A stretch of DNA of 64,000 nucleotides from contig JARHVA010003261.1 in NCBI GenBank assembly GCA_037957365.1, forward strand, positions 1,410,001 through 1,474,000, written 5' to 3'. Source of the DNA: Torreya grandis. Its lineage: Eukaryota; Streptophyta; Pinopsida; Cupressales; Taxaceae. Of the stretch, positions 61,530 through 64,000 are shown one piece after another. The notes below the pieces were generated by a model, which worked only from the letters and a program-made list of their open reading frames with translations, did no database searches and was not told where the DNA came from. The translations under genes were made by a program, and so were the position numbers. How positions within the stretch are numbered: position 1 is the stretch's first letter; every line of letters starts with the position of its first letter.

Positions 61530-63110
61530 GACATTACTAGGGAGGAGTGGGTACATATGAGTGCAGTGGAGCTTGGCAGGCTGTAGCACTACTGTCAGGT
61601 GGTGAGGGAGGTGAGCTTAAAGGTGGCTCTGATTGAGGGGTGGGATCATTCCACCAACACCTTCCACTTGCTGACAGGGGAGATGACTGTGACTGTCGAG
61701 GATGTGTACCATATTTTATAGCTGCTAGTACACGGAGTAAACCTATATGTGTGCTCAAGAGAGGCACATGACATACACATGGTGACATTATTTAAGGAGC
61801 ACATTGCTGAGACAAGCTACCACTCAACAAGTTTTGCATATGAGCCCCTCTATGATACAGATGAGGATGCGCATTGGTTGGCTATCCTCATGATGATCGA
61901 CATCACAGTCTATTCATTGCTAGATGCAGAGGGAGGCAAGTTTCCAATTGTTATGACCAGAGTTTTGGTAGAGATGGTGGAGCAGTAGACAGTGTTTGCC
62001 TGGGTGCCCATCTTTTTAGCCCAGGTATATAGAGAGCTATGGGGCATCAGTCAGTAGCACCAGTACAGTTTGTGCATGGGCCACCTTCTACACTACTGGG
62101 CTTATGAGCACATTGTAGTCACACAACCTCTTGGCCTCCTAGTGGTGATTTAGGCTGGCTTCAGGGTCAAATTTAGATGATGGTGCGAGGTCATGGCACA
62201 GACGTGGATGGATGGAGTGGTTAGAGACATTAACCACTACAGAGGGGTACTGGAGGCCCTGATCCCAATAGATATTACCTGAAGACCATACTTGGTGTAC
62301 CCAGTCTTTAGAGATTAGGTAGAGCAGCTAGTCAGAGTGCAGAGCATCAGATGGGTCAAGGGCAGGTGAGTTGACGAGCTCGATAGAGTGCTAGTGGAGA
62401 GAGTGTAGCGATAGTTTAGGCTGCTTTAGGATGTGTCACCCACCTTCCCACTGTATATATGGGATGATATAGAGGTGCCACTCCCATTGCTAGAGGAGAT
62501 AGAGGGGCTTGATTTTGAGGAGCTACCATTAGGACCTGGGATAGTAGACCCAGGATGTATAGAGGCCTACTCGGCATTGTGGGCAGGATAGTACACAAGC
62601 GTGCAGGTGGGGCCACAGCCTGATCTGTAGTCTATGATCAGAGAGCGGGATGCAACCCACTAGGAGAGAGACATGGCTAGATAGGAGAGGGATGCAGCCC
62701 AAGGGTAGGTGACCATTTTATAGGGGTAGGTCATAGTTTTGATAGGATAGGTGGCAGGGTTGATAGGGTAGGTGGCTGCTCTGATATGATAGGTCACCAT
62801 TTTATAGGGACAATTGGCCATAGCCCAAGCACAGGCATTGGTAGGGAAAGTTTTGGGAGGATAGGGTCTGAGTCAGCATCCACCTCAGTAGCTAGTTTAG
62901 TAGCCCACACAGTCAGCATCCATGCAACTAGAATTTTCACAGCTGTAAGGTTTAGTGTAGGGCATGACAATAGGTATGATGGGTCCACTGCAGACTGTAC
63001 CTATTACTAGGTATAACACTGCATTGGATGAGATCACATATTATGAGGGGGCCATCAGGGGGTTCCCTCAAATATAGTGATACTCTGAGATGAGGGCAGA
63101 GCTAAGCTGA
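61530..63110 (+). pseudogene. Plant mobile domain (PMD) gene relic, antisense to the LTR element
   Basis: One plus-strand frame runs from about 61530 to the stop at 63108-63110 without a frameshift. It starts ITREEWVHMSAVELGRL, then KVALIEGWDHSTNTFHLLTG and EMTVTVEDVYHIL, followed by LLVHGVNLY: the signature of the PMD (aminotransferase-like plant mobile domain; long-form PP7 / MAIN-MAIL relatives). Then come WLAILMMIDITVYSLLDAEG, VAWVPIFLAQVYRELWG-like, LLHYWAYEHI and RWWCEVMAQTWMDGVVRDIN. A C-terminal heptad-like tail (about 62630-62880) has VTIL, VIVLIG, VAGLIG and VAALI units separated by stop codons that fall at regular positions. About 25 stops are present, mostly TAG, where Gln (CAG) would fit. 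PMD proteins occur as host genes and inside several transposon families; role here unknown. Confidence 0.8.
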
Positions 63111-63136
63111 CAATGATTGATGTCATGAGTGACTAC

Positions 63137-64000
63137 TATTTCTAAGCAATTTTTGCTTTCAAATTCAAAGGAGATAAAATGAGAAACTAAAGAAGGAATG
63201 GTCAAGGCTTGATGTGTACCTGGATGTAGTCTGCGCACCGTAATCCAGACGCTGTGAGGACTCCTCTTTGGCTGTGGAGGAATGACACCTGCAAAGTAAA
63301 GAGACTTGGATAAAAGAAGGCATTAGATGGATAGATGGTGGGTTGCCAAGCGAAAGCTTGATCCTAGAAGTATGAAGACTTCCTTAAGGGATATCAACCC
63401 ACTAGTCAATAAAAAGAAGTGTCTGATAAATAGCAGAATGTTAAAAGACTGAAAGTGATAAAAGATGGAAATGAAAAGGAAGTAAAAGCTTACCTGAGAG
63501 ATGTTGTCGGATTGGTTACAGTCGCTGGCGTCAGTGGTCCTACTGGCGTCAGTTATTGAGGTCTACCGACGTCGATTGGGGAAGTGGCCAGCGTCAGTCG
63601 GGGCAATGGTCTTTGGATGAGGTCTGGTCGAATCTATGGTCCGTGGACAGAGTCTGGTAAGGTCTGGTCTGTGGACAAGGCCAAGGAAGGCTCTGGGTCT
63701 ATTTGAGTGGTCTAAGACAAAGTTTTGGGTTTGGTTGAATGGTCTGGGATCTGGGTCTGAGATTCTGGTTGAATAGGCAGAGTGTATGGTCCGACAGAGG
63801 ATGGAGGCAATAGGGAAATAGGGAAATATGGATTCGAGTTTGGGAATAGTTTGGTCTGGGGGAGATAGTGTTGAATCTAATTCATAATACTTAGAAGCAA
63901 ATGACTAGAAAACACAAAGAAAACATAGACAATATACATACCCTTGCCTTGTTGAAGGTGTGCTTTTGTTGATGATCCCTGTACCTGCTATTGATGTAGC
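63137..64000 (-). repeat. 5' LTR of the PMD element (truncated by window edge)
   Basis: Direct repeat of 58390-59250 or so; its beginning (on the minus strand) lies outside the window. The inner end has TA instead of TG. No clear TGG-type primer site follows on the minus strand (it reads gtagtcactcatgacatca); this weakens the LTR call slightly. Confidence 0.65.
63520..63605. repeat. GACGTC-type minisatellite in the second LTR of the PMD element
   Basis: Cores ctggcgtcagtgg (63525), ctggcgtcagtta (63543), ccgacgtcgattg (63565) and ccagcgtcagtcg (63588), at positions matching the array in the first LTR (58750-58850). Confidence 0.8.

Larger units (their letters stand above)
58390..64000 (-). 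mobile_element. LTR retrotransposon with an antisense PMD gene, cut by window end
   Basis: Two direct repeats start at 58390 and 63137 and match to the end of the window: shared 'gactcctctttggct(a/g)tggagga', 'aaagcttgatcctagaag', GACGTC-type motifs, and 'ttgttgatg…attgatgta'. The left copy ends at 59777 as gtctaca followed by tttgcccctttttgtctt, which on the minus strand is a purine tract plus an LTR start TGTAGACAC. So the element points left, the left copy is the 3' LTR (about 1388 bp), and the right copy is the 5' LTR, of which 864 bases are in the window. The ~3.36-kb interior (59778-63136) has no sense pol gene; it holds a plus-strand PMD gene relic. The region is clearly more GC-rich than the rest of the window. 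Confidence 0.75.

Noticed and set aside
61537..61788. Minus-strand Pro/Ser-rich frame of 83 codons
   Set aside because: Shadow of the PMD domain, which is recognisable on the plus strand.

Overview
This is a eukaryotic, almost certainly land-plant, intergenic window made of repeats. The clues are plant-type LINEs with an ORF1 carrying a DUF4283-like domain, a Ty3 chromovirus with a chromodomain, a Ty1/copia element primed by the initiator-tRNA type site, and a plant mobile domain (PMD) gene. The large spacing between elements, their strong decay and the lack of any intact host gene suggest a very large genome; a gymnosperm is my best guess but is not proven by the sequence. I see no intact gene, no rRNA or tRNA gene and no CRISPR. 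Every coding region is a relic with stops or frameshifts.

Layout. 0-0.29 kb: GAT microsatellite. 1.5-3.4 kb: 3' part of a minus-strand LINE (LINE-a). 3.96-5.24 kb: a two-copy tandem duplication. 6.4-14.8 kb: a plus-strand LINE (LINE-b) split by a 2.46-kb, internally deleted Ty3 chromovirus (8912-11376, two 344-bp LTRs). 15.9-20.1 kb: a minus-strand LINE (LINE-c), so LINE-b and LINE-c face tail to tail. 20.1-30.1 kb: AT-rich, gene-poor, with one unidentified coding relic (22.7-23.7 kb) and small repeats. 30.1-42.4 kb: a tandem array of a ~550-bp unit, interrupted by a 9.8-kb LTR element (30541-40348) that has no recognisable pol but carries a ~555-codon orphan reading frame. 42858-48414: a minus-strand Ty1/copia element with gag, PR, IN, RT and RNase H in order, killed by about ten in-frame stops and one frameshift. 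49.5-55.45 kb: a long, unidentified minus-strand coding relic. 56.8 kb: long GT tract. 57.5-58.4 kb: degenerate tandem repeats. 58390 to the window end: a more GC-rich, minus-oriented LTR element whose internal region holds a PMD gene relic on the opposite (plus) strand, cut off by the window edge.

The most interesting signal crosses feature boundaries. A short (~20-21 bp) minisatellite with a palindromic core related to CCGACGTCGG / TGACGTCA occurs in three otherwise unrelated LTR elements: downstream of the primer site of the 9.8-kb element, in both LTRs of the copia element and again in its pol linker (where it encodes five in-frame heptapeptides), and in the LTRs, the internal region and a probable intron of the PMD element. 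Its variants are what CpG deamination of one CpG-rich palindrome would give. A second theme is decay by C-to-T change: many stop codons are TAG where relatives or neighbouring repeats have Gln (CAG), the plant CHG methylation context.

All coordinates, family calls and identities come from reading and hand translation; LTR divergences are estimates by eye.
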